A stretch of 64,000 nt of DNA from Cyclina sinensis (GCA_012932295.1 JAAONU010000016.1:29635290-29699289); one strand, 5' to 3'; positions 35,394-48,759 are shown, counted from the stretch's first letter. The notes: generated by a model not told the origin, from the sequence alone. Numbers and translations are program-made.

Positions 35394-37770
35394 AACTCAC
35401 CTTACGTGCTCATGTGAGCTTTTAGGATTGGTGATTGTCCATCGTCCGTCCGTCATCCACAATTCATTCAAATGACATCTCCTCTGAAACCACTGGGCCA
35501 AATTTAATGAAACTTACCTGGGATGTTCTTTGCATGAAGCTCTACCAAGATTGTTAAAATGGTTCTGGTCCATTGCTTTGCTGGATCGCTGGAGCTAAAA
35601 ACAGATTTTTAAAGTTGGATCTTTAACAATCTTCTTCTTTGAAACCGCAAGGCCTGGAGCTTAGATATTTGGTATGAAGCATTATCTAGTGGACCTCTAC
35701 CAAGTTTGTTCAAATTATGATCCTGGGGTCAAAAACTGACCCCACCCTAGGGGTCAGTTGATTTTACATAGAGTTATATAGGGAAAACTTAAAAATGTTC
35801 TTGTCAGAAACCACAAGGCTCAGAGTTAAGATATTTGGTGTGCAGCATTGTCTAGTAGACCTCTACCTAGTTTGTTCAAATCATGGCCTCTGGGTCAAAA
35901 ATGGCCCCGCCCAAGAGGTAACTTTTTTTACATAGAGTAATATAGGAAAAACTTTAAAAATCTTCTTGTCAGAAACCGTAAGGCATAGAGCTTAGAAATT
36001 TGGTATGTAGCATTGTCTAGTGGACCTCTACCAAGTTTGTTAAAATTCTACCTCTGGGGTCAAATTTGGCCCCACCTTGTGGTCATTGGTTTTACATAGG
36101 TTTATATAGGAAAAACTTCGAAAATCTTCTTCTCTGAAACCACATGCTTTAAGATTTGGTATGAAGCATTGTCTAGTGGACCTCTACCAAGTTTGTTTAA
36201 ATTATACCCCTGGGGTCAAATTTGGCCCCACCCCGGGGTCATTGGTTTTACATAGGCTTATATAGTGAAAACTTTGAAAATATTCTTGTAGGAGAGGTAA
36301 CATTTTCAATCCAAATACTCTGGAAATTTGTCAGACAGGTTGTTTCTATGATTTCTAGATCAAGTTCGAATATGGGTCATCTGGGTTCAAAAACTAGGTC
36401 ACAGAGCCCAAAAATACAAAAGCCTTGTTAACACTCTAGAGGTTACATTTTCAGTTAAAATATCCCAGAAATTTGTCGGAAAGGTTGCTTTGATGATTTC
36501 TAGCTCAAGTTGGAATATGGGTCATCTGGGGTCAAAAACTAGGTCACATAGCCCAATCATGGAAAAACCTTGTTAACACTCTAGAGGTAACATTTTTAGT
36601 CCAAATAACATGGAAATCTGTCAGAAAGGTTGTTTTAATGATTTCTAGGTCAAGTTTGAATATGGGTCATCTGGAATCAAAAACTAGGACACAGAGCCCA
36701 AAAATAGAAAAAAAACTTGTTAACACTCTAGAAGCTACTTTTCAGTCCATATATTCTCGAAATTTGTCAAAAAAGGTTGTTTTAATGATTTCTAGCTCAG
36801 ATTCGAATATAGGTCATTTTTGGTCAAAAACTAGGTCACAGACCCCAAATATGGAAAAACCTTGTAAACACTCTAGAGGTAACATTTTCAGTCCAAATAA
36901 CCTTGAAATTTGTCAGAAAGATTGTTTCAATGATTTCTAGCTCATTTTTCAATATGGATTATCTGGGGTCAAAAACTAGGTCATAGGGCCAAAAAGTAGA
37001 AAAAAACCTTTTTAATGCTCTAGAGGTTACATTTTCAGTCCAAATATCCTTGAAATTTGTCAGAAGGTTTGTTTTAATGATTTCTAGCTTAGATATGGAT
37101 ATGGGTCATCTGGGATCAAAAACTAGGTCACAGAGCCCTAAAATGTAAAAACTATTTTAAGACTCCAGAGTTTACATTTTCAGTCCAAATATCCTGGAAA
37201 TTTGTCAGACAGGTTGTTTTGATGATTTCTAGCTCAATTACTAATATGGGTCATTTTTGATAAAAACCTAGGTCAAAGCCTAATATGGAAAAACCTTGTT
37301 AACTCTCTAGAGTTAAGATTTTAATTCCAAATAACCTGAAAATTTGTCAGAAAGGTTTCTTCTATGATTTCTAGCTCAGGTTTGAATATGGGTCGTCTGG
37401 AGTCAAAAACTAGGTCACAGAGCCCAAATATCGAAAAACTTCGTAAAGACTCTAGAGGCTACATTTTCAGTCCAAATGTCCTGGAAATTTGTCAGAAAGG
37501 TTGTTTTGGTGATTTCTAGCTCAAGATGGGATATAGATCATCTGGGGTCAAAAAACTAGGTCACAGTGCCCAAATATTGAAAAACCTTGTTAACACTCTA
37601 GAGGCTACATTTTCAGTCCAAATAACCTGGAAATTTGTCAGAAAGATTGTTTCAATAATTTTTAGGTCAATTTCTAATCATCTGGGGTCAATTAACCAGG
37701 TCCATAGCAACTTTGTTAAAAGCAGTCATATTCAGGTGAGCTATACAGGGCCATGATGGCCCTCTTGTTT
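35394..37770 (+). mobile_element. Family-A tandem-repeat element, copy 2
   Basis: Same order as the copy at 17.7-20.9 kb. The 5' end has 'aactcacct' and 'catgtgagcttttagg', followed by a reduced 'gtccgtccgtc' stretch. Internal 165-bp-type units are fewer (about four, ending near 36.29 kb), followed by ten units of about 145 bp. The end has CAGGTGAGC, the hairpin GGGCCATGATGGCCC (37748-37762) and TCTTGTTT. Spacings here vary (142 to 147 bp), so this copy is older or less homogenised than copy 1. Open frames inside it arise from the repeats. Confidence 0.75.
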
Positions 37771-37997
37771 TTTTTTTTGTCTTGAATCAAGGTCATGTTA
37801 CAGAGAGCATGAAAGATGATCACTAATGCTCATGCCATTGAGGTCATCCAGTTGTATAAGAGCTTACTTAGTGTCAGATCAACTTGAAACAAGATAAAAG
37901 GTTTCCTGCTTTGAGAAATTAAAAAATTCTAATTCCAAATTTCTAATTTACATTCATTATTAAAGTGACTGATTCACAGAATTTAGCTTCTTTTTTT

Positions 37998-39163
37998 ATA
38001 TGCCCAATTGGAAAACTGGACATATTATGGGAATGCCCATGGCAGGTGGCGTCCAGTTTTGTCAGGAGCATATCTTCAACGTGCATGGATGGATTTTAAT
38101 GATACTTGGTACCAATGTTCACCATCATGGGGGGGGGGGGGGGTAGAAAAACACTTGTCTGTTGCAAAACTTCTACATGCATGGAGGGATTTTAATATAA
38201 CTTGGCATAATTGTTCACCATTGTTGTGAGTCAGAGTGTCACATGCAAAATTTAGGTCCCTGTGGCAAAGGTCAAGGTCATACACAGAGGTCAAAAGTCA
38301 GATAAAAATATGAAAATGTGAGTATGGACAATTTAGTCATCATGAATTGAGGGATTCTATCACAAATGTTCACCATCGCTGGAATGAGCATTACACTCAT
38401 AATCCTGGTCCATATATCAAGGTCAAGGTCACTAGAGATGATGAAATGTCCAGATTTTGTCCGGAGCACATTTACATGCATGGAGGTATTTTAGTATTAC
38501 TTGATACAAAATTTCACCATCATGAAGTGTAGTGTTGCGCGCATAACCAGGTCTCTAGGTCAAAGGTCAAGGTCACACCTAGAGGTCAGTGGAAAACATT
38601 TGTCCGGAACAAAACTTCTACATGTATTGAGAGATTTTAATATAACTTGGCACAAATAATGTTGACCATTGTAAGGCAGTGTGTTGTATGCAATATTTAG
38701 GTCCCTTTGCCCAAGGTAAGGGTCACACATAGAGGTCAAAAGTCAGATAAAAATATGAGAATGGACCATTTAGTCATCTTGAATTGAAGGATTCTAAATT
38801 TTCACCATCATGTTACTCACATAATCCTGTTCCATATATGTGAGGTCAAGCTCACTAGAGATGATGAAATGTCCAGATTTTGTTGGGGAACATATCTTCT
38901 ACATGCGTTGAGTGAATTTAGTATTACTTGATACAAAAGTTCACCATCATGAAACATAGTGTTGTGCGCATGAACCAGCTCTATAGGTCAAAGGTCAGTG
39001 TCACACTTAGAGGTCAGAAGTTCATTTTAAATGTTTGTTTCACTATCCAGCACTAGAAATAGTCAAACTTGCTTCCCTCACATCTCTTTTTTATCCATTA
39101 TACCTACATCTTCTGCAAAGCTTTTGTGACAGGCGTATTTTGTGACAATGGCACCCTTGTTTT
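37998..39163 (+). mobile_element. Family-B tandem-repeat element, plus-strand copy
   Basis: The 5' end follows a T-run and has an imperfect hairpin (TATGCCCAATT and AACTGGACATA). The interior alternates three related units of about 145 bp that recur as a 430-446 bp higher-order repeat. Anchors such as 'catgcatggagggatttta' lie near 38176 and 38622, and 'gaattgagggattcta' near 38342 and 38779. The 3' end reads 'ttgtgacaatggcacccttg' then 'tttt'. A run of 15 G at 38129-38143 lies inside. The general plan matches family A, but the subterminal inverted repeat is weak. A minus-strand copy is at 52.8-54.2 kb. Confidence 0.65.
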
Positions 39164-39249
39164 CTTTGAAATCAAACAGTAGTTAAAATACTATTGATAA
39201 AACTTAATATTATGCTTATATTCACTGTGAAAAATGAAGAAAAAAAAAT

Positions 39250-39313
39250 GAAATCATCAGGATTTGAACCCATGCTCCTTTCGACCATTAGTATTCAGAG
39301 TGGCCATCTAAAT
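39250..39313 (-). mobile_element. Possible tRNA-like SINE head fragment
   Basis: On the minus strand GCATGGGTTCAAATCC gives a box-B-like motif identical in its core to the one at 8.35 kb. Box A is poor. This is likely an old SINE remnant. Confidence 0.3.
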
Positions 39314-39319
39314 AATATG

Positions 39320-41275
39320 TTGTTGTCTAGTCAGTTAGATTATAGATATCAAAACCATAATGCTACTTGACCAAGGGGATCTAGATCTAAATTTAGTGGA
39401 TTTTATTAGTTACATGATAGGGGTTTTAGGGTTACTACAAGGGATCTTGGTGTTTTTTATAATTCCAGAGTGTAAAATTTCATTCTGAAGTTTAATCTTG
39501 CAGGAAGCAGACTTTGTCCAAACAGGATGTTGAATTATGGGATATGACAAGAGATTGAGTGCAGAAGTGTGCCATGGTAGACAGATGTCTACAGATGTAG
39601 AGAACTTGTGGCAGAAGAAAAATGAAGGCTTCATAAATATAGATGATTTTATAGGCCACAACAGATGATTTTAATAGGTGCATCATGTAAGTTGAGTCAG
39701 GGCAATGAAATCAATCAGCTACTGGTGCTGTCCGTCAAAATTTGGCACCTCTTAGTATTATCTGTTAAATCCAAAAAAGATATAAACAGTAGCTTGTAAT
39801 GTACTGGAAAATTAGTTTCTTTCCAGCTTTCTTTCTTCATTTGTAAAGATAATGAGATGGTATGTGTAAAGTGCAAATGATTTTTTAGAAAATTAAAAGG
39901 AACTTCAATCTTTCGTTTTATAAGAGTCTTTTTTTATACACTTGTCTCAGAACAACATTAAATATTGCTATGAAGAGCAGCATTTTTGTCCTGTTGCATC
40001 CGGTTAGGTTCTTGATTTTATTTTCTTTGTATAAAAATGGTGCATTATACATATGCATACACTCAGATTTCACTGATCTTTCTCAGATCATTTTGCGGAC
40101 TTGTATTCACAAAATGTTTATTTCTGTGAAAATGAGTTTTGCTCCACTTGAGCACAGATTTAGATTTGAAGAAAATATCTTAAAATTTACTCACACTCGC
40201 ATTAAAATTTTACACACATCTTTCTGAACTTCTCAAAAAGCATTGAAATCTTAAGTGTGCCAGATATTCAGATTGCCTTTCAGCAAAAGACCTTATCACG
40301 TGCTTTAAGTAGTTTCAAGGTGTGAACTGTTTCACTTTTAAAATAAAAATGCCAGCCACTAACGGCCAGACACGTTACATACTTACTGAAAAGAGTCCTG
40401 TTTGCAGTGTTTTTTCTGGCACTCGTTTGTTGTCTAGAAACAAGACTTGAAAGCTAGGTCAACTGCTTATTAAATTTTGATCTGGATTTAATATGTTAAG
40501 AAACATAAAAAGTATACTAAGAGGTTGATTGGGTTTATACGAGGTATTGTTTTACAAAAATCAAGAGCGAAAAAATAAAGGGAACATTAACCTGACACTG
40601 CTGTGTCTGCCATTTTCTAAATTGAAAGCACATGTCTTGAAAATTGAAAACAAAGTCTTTTTTTGGTTGCAGAAATGAACCAATACACTGGACTTTCAGT
40701 TGCTGTTGTTTTGTTTTTTTTCAAGATTGTCTGAAGTTTGGCAGAGATTATTTCAGTATTTTCTTTTAATTCTTAATAGAATGATTCTAAATAAACTTTA
40801 CTAAGACAGTACAAATTAAGATAGACTTTTAAGATAATTTCTCTTTTTTGAGACATTGCAAATTTTAATATTGTTTCCTGTTGCAGCACTTGTTCTAAAG
40901 TTAGGCAAATTAGGAGTACAACTAGAATTGTGTAACACAAAACAACAAGACAGAGCTAATAAAACAGAGATAGGTGTATATGGAAAGTGACTATCCAGCA
41001 TTTATGTACAGAAACACATGAAAGTAAAGCATCTCTTTAGAGGAAGAAAGGTATTGTGTTATACTTACAAGTATCTAATTGTTAAGATTAAGTTTGTTGG
41101 GAAATTGCAGCTTTGATGACTGCACATTTGCATGGCTTTGATCTCAAAAGGTTAAGATAATATGAATGCATTTATACTGTTTTATTACCATATAATTTCA
41201 CAGAGCAAAGTTCTGCTTAAAGACAAAAGTTTAAAGTTTGTATCACTAAATGAAGTTGTCATATGACCTTGTAAC
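39320..41275. other. Unassigned AT-rich sequence
   Basis: No supported gene or repeat. The frame at 39970-40227 (85 codons) has no splice context or motif. Confidence 0.4.
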
Positions 41276-41279
41276 AAAG

Positions 41280-41640
41280 GGAGGGATACCTTGGCTTATG
41301 ATTGGCAACAGTGACCATCACCCCCAAACGGCTCTTTTAATACTATCACCCAATCCTTTCAAATGTATCAAAGTGAGCAATAAATCTCCATTTGTCTGAA
41401 ATTAATTGCAAAGCCTGCTCACTTAATTAAAATAAAGAGTGAAATAACATTGAATGGAATCTTAGTTGAAATTTGTTCATTTGAACACTCAATTAAAGCA
41501 CCACTTGATTTCCTTAAAAACCCATGGGAGTGAGACAGTGTCGTGTTTAGCTATTTCAGTAGGATTTATTTGGGCTAATTGCATATCAGGGTGATTAAGC
41601 TAGTCATTATAGGCTGAGTTACTGAAAATTCTTAGAAAAC
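41280..41640. promoter_or_regulatory. Candidate conserved non-coding element with clustered ATTA cores
   Basis: Within about 300 bp are 'gaaattaattgcaaag', 'cacttaattaaaata', 'actcaattaaagc', 'gggctaattgcatatc' and 'ggtgattaagc'. That is five homeodomain-type cores, one fused to an octamer-like 'attgcatat'. The block has no long open frame and no repeat signature. Dense TAATT sites are characteristic of developmental enhancers. The function is inferred. Confidence 0.3.
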
Positions 41641-41644
41641 TTTT

Positions 41645-43125
41645 CAAGACACACAACAAAAAATAAGTTCTGAATTGGAAAGCCTTATTTTTCACTACTC
41701 AATCAATGCGGTAGTTAAAGTGAAAGGAAATGTTCAAATAATACTGATTGACTAGTAAAATTGAATTATTTGAAATAAACTGTTCTAATTTTGTCTCCTT
41801 TGTTTCAATTTCCTATTACATTTTCTGCATTTTTCCTATTTTAAATATCTGCAACCTTTTTGTTCTTATATAAGTTTATACTGTCTTATGACAGTTTTCT
41901 GCTAGTGTTTTCTTTCTTGTGACTTTTTCTGCTTTATCTATCCTACCCACCTGAACAGGGGCCAGTGACCCCTCGATTACTAGTCCAGCATATTACATCT
42001 TGCTGATTTAAGGACAAGGTATTCAGATCCTGGAGCTACCATCTTGTCTGTATGATACAGGGTGCAGCCTTTTAAGAAGTAATAAGGGTTAATTAACTTC
42101 CAAGAAACCCGTTGTTTTTTTTTTCTGCCAGACTTAATAACCGAAAGTGTTGAATCGTAATTTTTTTTTAATTTTTCATATAACTCGACACATATATGTG
42201 AATGTTAACCAGTTACTTTGATGTAATATTTCTCAGACTTTTCAGACTGACCATCTCTAATTTTTTCTGTGGGGCCCTTTGGGCAACAAGTTATGTATAT
42301 TAACTAAAATTCTTTGTTGGAATTGCCTAAAATCATAGGGTTTTCATAGACTTTCCCTACCAGTAGTTCATATGAAGTGTCTTCATGATGAGCAATAAAG
42401 ATATAATAACATAACTGAATGAAAATTACTTTGTGTCTGAAAAAAAAAGTCAAGGGTCAAGAAGGAAGCGTAAAGTTATAAAATACACATTTGGTTTGAA
42501 GTTTTATGTAGTGAAACCGTCTCAATTTTTTAAGCCTGAAAGATTTATTATTTCAATATTTGACCAGTGACTGCTTTAAACATTAAAAGTTCAATGCCAA
42601 ATTGTGAAGGGCATAAGTAGCCCTTCCTGTCATAAACTGGGCAATGTTTGAACTTTGATTAGGGACCCTTTGGTCAAACAGATGTATGAACTAGGATAGG
42701 ATATCACATGGGCTTGAAAAATGCCAAAGGGTCTGGTCATTTTTATCAAATTATAACAAATCTGGAAACACTTAGCTCTTCACCTATTTTTAAATTGAAG
42801 ATAATTTCGGTATATTTTGGAGGGAAAATGGACTCAGGTAGTGGCAGAAGAGAGCCTTTTTTTGTTTTAAACTGAAGCCTGTTATATATTCAGGACATTT
42901 GAACACTGAATGATTTTTTTCAGATTTACTGAATGATGGACCTTAGATGAACTGCCCACTAGTTGTATAAGCTTTAAAGGCTATAGAAAGGTATATTGGT
43001 AATACTCTGCAGCAAACAATAACAAAACAATCAGCTGAAGGTGATAAACTGAAAACAAACAAAAATATTTAGAAGATCCTATTTATTTACAAACACTGAT
43101 AAAGAAAACTTAGAAGCTGTAGTAA
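41645..43125. other. Unassigned sequence with one SINE remnant
   Basis: Around 41955-42010, 'gtgacccct' and 'ttactagtcc' in order match the tRNA-like head of the SINE at 50.1 kb in the same orientation (minus), but the rest is too decayed to delimit. No gene was found. Confidence 0.35.
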
Positions 43126-43129
43126 AACG

Positions 43130-43430
43130 TTATCGACATCTCCAGCGTAAAGAGTAAAGAGAGGAAAACCTATCACTTCATAAATAAACATTTAATATAT
43201 TAGATTTACTGATTTATCTTATTAGAGTAAGTATCTACCGACTGTTTTATCTTTCTGTGCTACTCATCCTGTACTTACAGAGATAATTGTTTTTGATCCA
43301 ATCAACAAACAGCATGATTGACAGTCATTTGGTTTCCTATCGTCTCTAATTGAAATTCAAGATGTTCGTTTTCTTAGATATTTTTTCCCTCTCTCTTTTT
43401 CCTGTTTATTTCTCTTTGTAATTTTTGCAG
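43130..43430. promoter_or_regulatory. Candidate regulatory block with PBX-MEIS type site
   Basis: TGATTGACAG at 43315-43324 is an exact match to the known composite PBX-MEIS motif. It sits next to 'gataattg', 'gatccaatcaacaaac' and 'ctaattgaaattc'. The block is not repetitive and has no long open frame. A pyrimidine-rich tail ending in 'gcag' near 43430 may be a splice acceptor. Role inferred. Confidence 0.3.
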
Positions 43431-43586
43431 CCACTTTTTAGTTCTTCAGACTGTGAGCATTAATAGAGGTATGTATTTGAGATGGACAGTATTTATGGCC
43501 TAGTAAATTCTTGATTCTAATGAAGCTGAATTTTTCTGACCTAGCAAAATATTGTTCTCATCTAGATGAAAAAGTTTTCTCAGTTG

Positions 43587-43830
43587 ACCCACCTCAATGG
43601 TCTAGTGGTTAAGGTAGGTTGTCTTGTCATTATTTACCCTCTCACTGATTGAAGGTCATGGATTTGAGACCTGCTTTCCACCATGACCATTTACTGGTAT
43701 GTGAAAAAGTTGGTTGTTTCTTACCAAAGGTTAGTGGTCTGTTGGATACGTAAATTGCCTGCCTGCTGACACTGATTGTTCCTAGGGCATTTAGCTCAGC
43801 CAAACCAAATTCATTCAAATCTGAATCGTT
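43587..43830 (+). mobile_element. tRNA-derived SINE
   Basis: TGGTCTAGTGG (43598-43608) fits the box A consensus exactly. GGATTTGAGACC (43660-43671) is a good box B, with natural spacing. A body of about 160 bp follows and ends near 'agccaaaccaaattcattc', typical of a SINE tail. Confidence 0.65.
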
Positions 43831-43834
43831 GGTA

Positions 43835-46395
43835 GCATTTTAACTCAGTGATTGTTACTATAGAATCACTGAGTAATAATTTTTTTTACTGCATACAAGT
43901 TCATCATTTCTTAAATCTTATCTGATATGGACTTATTTAATTGGTTGGATTTTCTATAGCATGGCTCAAACAATATTGCTCAGATTAGACTGAGAGCTCT
44001 GGAAAATGTGTGTTGATTTTGTGTATAATTATTTCATATGAGACACTTTTAAATTTTTTAAAATCCAGAAAATGCTAATAATGAAATTCTTTTTTCTTCT
44101 AAAATTGTAATACTTTTCTGTTTTTATCTTTACTGTTTATATGGAAGAATGTATATATGAAAAAGCACTTAAGGAAATATGAATTGAAGTGATTTCTGTG
44201 CTGCCAGGAGTAAAACAATTATGCCTTCAGTTTATATCAGATGAAGTGGTTAAAATGTATGCTACTTAAAACAATGTAAATGTTTAATTAAAATTTGTAT
44301 TTTTAAAACTGTAGACCATTTTATCCATATGCCTTTTGCCCTAGGGAAACAATGATCAGTACATACACTTTGAATTTTCAAGTAGAGCTTTGAATGTGTT
44401 GCACCGGATGTCCCAAGTTCTGTTTCATGTTAGGTTTGCCCACCCTTGGTTTTACTGTATGTTGTAGTTAGTGTATTAAGCCTGTTGTGAGACATCGTCT
44501 TTGTGACCCACTGGTATGACTGATTTAAGTCTGTTAAATGCCTGTCAATATACAGTTAACACTAACACTATGCTAGAATTATACTTTGTAGGTTGGTATT
44601 TAACAATTTGGTAATGCTGATTTTTACCAAAATGAATTGTCTCCAAGTTTGACTTATACTGCAATGCAATTGGATAAAACTAAAAATTTCAACTGGTAAC
44701 TTTACATTCATTAATCACATCTGATTTAGTATATGCAACTGTTACTGCATGACATTATGCCCTTGCCCTTGAGACTTTCCTCTTTTGCCTGGATACTTCC
44801 TGTGAATGAAATATTTCTATATCACACTATTTATTTACTATAGGTAGCAAGGAGTCATTTAAATTATTTCATTTCCTGCCCTGTAAAAGCTTTTGTGTTG
44901 ATAAGTAACCATTTAAAGGCTTGGTTATTAAGATATCAGTTCAAATTTTATCCCCTGAAATCTTGCCCCAAGTAAATAGTAACTTAAATGTCTTAATGTA
45001 ATATATAGCTTACTTACTCACATTTTTTCCAGTTTTATTCATTCATTATGCTTTTGAGAAAAAAAAACAAACAGATGGAGAGTGGTAGAGATTTACTTAA
45101 AAATAGAACTTGTCTAAAATTGGTCATAACTTGATGAAGAAGAACTCGGTGTCACAAAAATAACTCATTAAGTGTATGCTGCTTCTACCCTTTGACAAAA
45201 AAGCTTAGAAGAATACAAATATGCTTAATATGCATAGATGAAAATAATTTGAACAATACGATTGTAATACACTGGAGAATTTATAACTGTTAAAAGAAAT
45301 AATAGTCATTTAGAAAGTTTCCACTTACCACAATTGTTAAACTTTTCTTTTTTTAACTCATTTGAGAATTTAAAAAGGCACTTCACATGAAATGTACCAG
45401 AAAAATCATGCCCATCATTGTAAGATTGCTTTTTCTAATAGTACTAGTCAGGTGATTCACATGATTATAACCAGAACTTTGACTGTTAATTAAACAAGAC
45501 TTTTTTTCTTTTTTTAACCTAAACTGTGATAAATTCCACTGGATTTGATTATATTTTTATTCTTGATTTATTTGCCTTGTATGTAATGGCAAACAGGAAG
45601 GAATCAAGATGTAATTACTGTCACCAAAGATCATTTTCTCTTAAATTGGCACCTTCTTGTCAATCAAGCAGGTTTAAATCAGTTGGAAAAAGGCTTAATA
45701 AGCACAAGAAAAACCAACATACAATACCATATTTGATAAATAAGACAGTAATGCCTTCAGAAAATGAATTGCCTCCATGGATAATAACCCTGATTAATTT
45801 GCTTCTATAAATGTACCAGTTTTACTCTGGAAAGAAACAAAAAAGGAAAAGAAAATTTTGAGGATCGACACTATGTGATTTTCATTCTTTGTAAGCAGTT
45901 ACTTGATTCACTGCTTTTGTTTTGCTTTTAATCTACTTTCAAGTTATCATGACAATTTAGATGAAACTGTCATCAGAAAGGTGAAATTTTTTATACATAT
46001 TAAATGAATGCAAAAAAACAAGGCTCAGATTATCAGTATTTCAATAAGGTAACATTGCACTAAATACACCCTATCGTCCAGTTAACATGCCCTTGAAAGA
46101 ACTACAATATTTCACATTTGGTAACAGGTCTTTGGCCATAAATGTCACTTTCCTGTAACTACTGTTATGTTTGTGTTAATTAGAAAGTAATCAAACATAA
46201 ATACTATAAATAGGATTTTCATCTTCAGTTTCAGACAACTAAATGTTTGTCCTTACTTCAAGTGTTCACATTGACTTTATACCAATTTGTATTATACCAG
46301 TTTGTATTATACCATTTGACAGCTTTGTTATAAAGACTAATGCTTGCAAAATCCATAATTATATAGTTGTGTGTCGCTTGCTTTCCTTCCAACTG
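43835..46395. other. Unassigned AT-rich sequence
   Basis: No supported gene. The 94-codon frame at 45526-45810 contains CNYCHQR and a basic stretch, but no zinc-finger spacing or splice context. A small 'ttgtattatacca' duplication lies at 46287-46315. Confidence 0.4.
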
Positions 46396-46400
46396 ATAAT

Positions 46401-47462
46401 TTTTGTGTCGCCTGCTACGAAGTAGTCGCGACATATAGGGATCACTTCTCCGTCATTTGTCCATCCGTCCGTCCGTCTGTCAGTCCGTCACAAAACTTGT
46501 CCGGACTACTCCTCAGAAACTACTGGTGTGATTTCATCTAAACTTTACAGGAATGATCAGTACCAAGTCTAGTTGTGCATATCATCAGCATTTACCAGTT
46601 CAGTGATTTTTGTCAGAGTTACAGGTATGGCCCTTTTATGATTTTTATTTTTAAAGTTTGACAGGACTACTTCTCTTATACTACTAAGTTGTTTGAATGA
46701 AATGTTACAGGATTGTTCTGTACCTCAAGTACTTGCGCAGGTTTTTCGGTTGAATGATTTTTGGCTGAGTTATGGCCCTTGAATAAAAAAAATGCATTTT
46801 AGCCTACAAACTGTCCAATCACCTCTCAATACTACAGGATTGATCAGTACCTCAAGTACTTGCGCATATCTAACTGGTTTTTCGGTTGAATGATTTTTGG
46901 CTGAGTTATGGCCCTTGAATGAAAAAGGTGTTTTGGCCAATTAATGAATTTTGTGTTGCAGGCTTCACAGTAGTTGCGACATGCTTAAAAGTAGCCATGA
47001 CATATAGGGATCACTTCCCCATCATCTGTCTGTCTGTCCGTCCGTCTGTCTGTCCATCACAAAACTTCTCCGGACTACTTCCTCAGAAACTACTACTGCG
47101 ATTTCATCCAAACTTTACAGGAATGAATAGTACCAAGTCTAGTTGTGCATGTCATCAGCATTTTCCAGTTCAATGATTTTTGTCAGAGTTATGGCCCTTT
47201 TATGATTTTTATTTTTAAAGTTTGTCGGAACTACTTCTCTTATACTACTGAAGCAATTTAAATGAAATGTTACAGGATTGTTCTGTACCTCAAGTACTTG
47301 TGGATGTCTTACAGGTTTTTCAGGTTGAATGATTTATTGGCTGAGTTATGGCCCTTAAATAAAAAAATGCATTTTAGCCTACAAACTGTCCAATCATCTC
47401 TCAATACTACTGTTTAATTGGCTATCATCAGGCAACACATGTGGTCACTGGTCGCTCTTGTT
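46401..47462 (+). mobile_element. Family-D tandem-repeat element, copy 1
   Basis: The 5' end follows a T-run with TGTGTCGCCTG (46404-46414), part of a hairpin 'gtcgcctgctac' / 'gtagtcgcgac'. A TCCG-type stretch lies at 46462-46486. The body consists of two units of about 535 bp; the second starts with its own 5'-end-like segment ('tgtgttgcaggcttcac', near 46955). Near the 3' end CAGGCAACACA (47429-47439) is the complement of the 5' motif with one change. The end reads 'gtcgctcttgtt'. The same dimeric structure occurs at 58.0 kb, so the dimer is the normal form. Confidence 0.7.
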
Positions 47463-47464
47463 AA

Positions 47465-48630
47465 CATCTTTGTATTATTGTTGACAGTGAATTCAAGTAT
47501 TCTCTTCATTTTGATAGTGAGATAATTTTTGGACACAAATTTGTGTATTTCCCTTCCATTGACAGACTGTTGATAACAAATGACATTTGAAGTATTTTTT
47601 TCATTTTTTACAGAAACACTGGCCCTTGGAAACATTTTTCTGACCAGCAAGGTCTGTACTACTAGAATCCAATCCCACGTCATCGAAGTTTGGTCAGTGT
47701 ATGTATAACACAAATTTTATCTAGTTCACTTTTCTAAGAGCTTTACATACGGTAAGTAGGTTTTCATCCTAGAAAGAAGATACCAAAAAAAAAAAAAATT
47801 CACTACTATATTGTGTCTACAACAAGCTCCGTTATAATTAATTTGATGTTGCATTTGAAGGTCATTTGCATCATTTATCTTCTAGCAATTATTGTGAGTT
47901 TTTATAAGAAACTTTGTTTCAGACAAAAGAAAAAATGACAAAGGTTAATTGTATTGCATTTTCACTTAAGACCCCCTAATATGTGGTCTTCGCTGAATGA
48001 CAGGGGTAAGTAGTGTTCCGAAATATAGATGGTTTAAAGCAGTAACTAATCAGAAGGTAGAGTTTTTTTGAAAGCTGTCAACATCTATTTGTATTATATC
48101 CTTTTTTGTTTTTTTCTCAAGAAGAAGAATATGCCCAAAGGTAAAGGTGAGTTGAGTTGTGAAGTCTCTGTACAACTATAATGAGCCTTAAGCAATTGTT
48201 GACACAATATTAATGAGGGGGTACGCCAAACGTGAAATGACCCTATTTATTCTAATTAGTCCATCCTTGTATTAACAATTAAGGAAGACAAAGCAAAAGG
48301 TGGCTTGTAGACATTTTGTTATGATATTTTGACATTGTGCATTCCAGGCTTGTATGCTAAGAGTGCTTCAGATGGCTACACAGGGAAACTCTAATGGTCC
48401 TATATGAAAACAGTCATTGAAGTAAAATACTGGACTGTAGTTGTCTTTGTTGAAGTGAATACAGTGTTACAACTTTAAAGTTTTGTAGAAGAAAATAAAT
48501 GTAGAGCTAACAAGTTGTTCTAGAAAAGTATTTATAAGAAGACACTGAAGTGCAAAGCACTTTTTCAAATGGGTGTTGATTACTGAAAATATGTGTCTTA
48601 TTGTACAGTTCATTGTTAGTATAGGGGAAC
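47465..48630. other. Unassigned AT-rich sequence
   Basis: No supported gene or repeat. A possible micro-exon near 48118-48140 ('ttctcaag' acceptor, then 'aag' + 'gtaaag' donor) is too short to judge. Confidence 0.35.
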
Positions 48631-48635
48631 TTTTA

Positions 48636-48759
48636 TTCTAAACAATTTTACTATTTTCCTTTTTTGTTGACATTTCTTCATGAAGAACATGATATAATTC
48701 TAAACAGTTTTACTATTTTCCTGGTTTGTCGACATTTCTTTGTGAAGAACATGATATTA
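48636..48759 (+). repeat. 62-bp tandem duplication
   Basis: Units at 48636-48697 and 48698-48759 both run from 'ttctaaaca.ttttactat' to 'gaagaacatgatat', with a handful of differences. Confidence 0.85.

Noticed and set aside
19013..37756. Several 65-100 codon frames with similar peptides (repeated 'GHLGSKTRSQSPKI' type sequence)
   Set aside because: They come from translating the 145-bp tandem units of family A. The similarity is at the DNA level and the frames break between units.
45526..45810. Zinc-finger-like C-x2-C-H in a 94-codon frame
   Set aside because: No second Cys/His pair at finger spacing and no splice sites.
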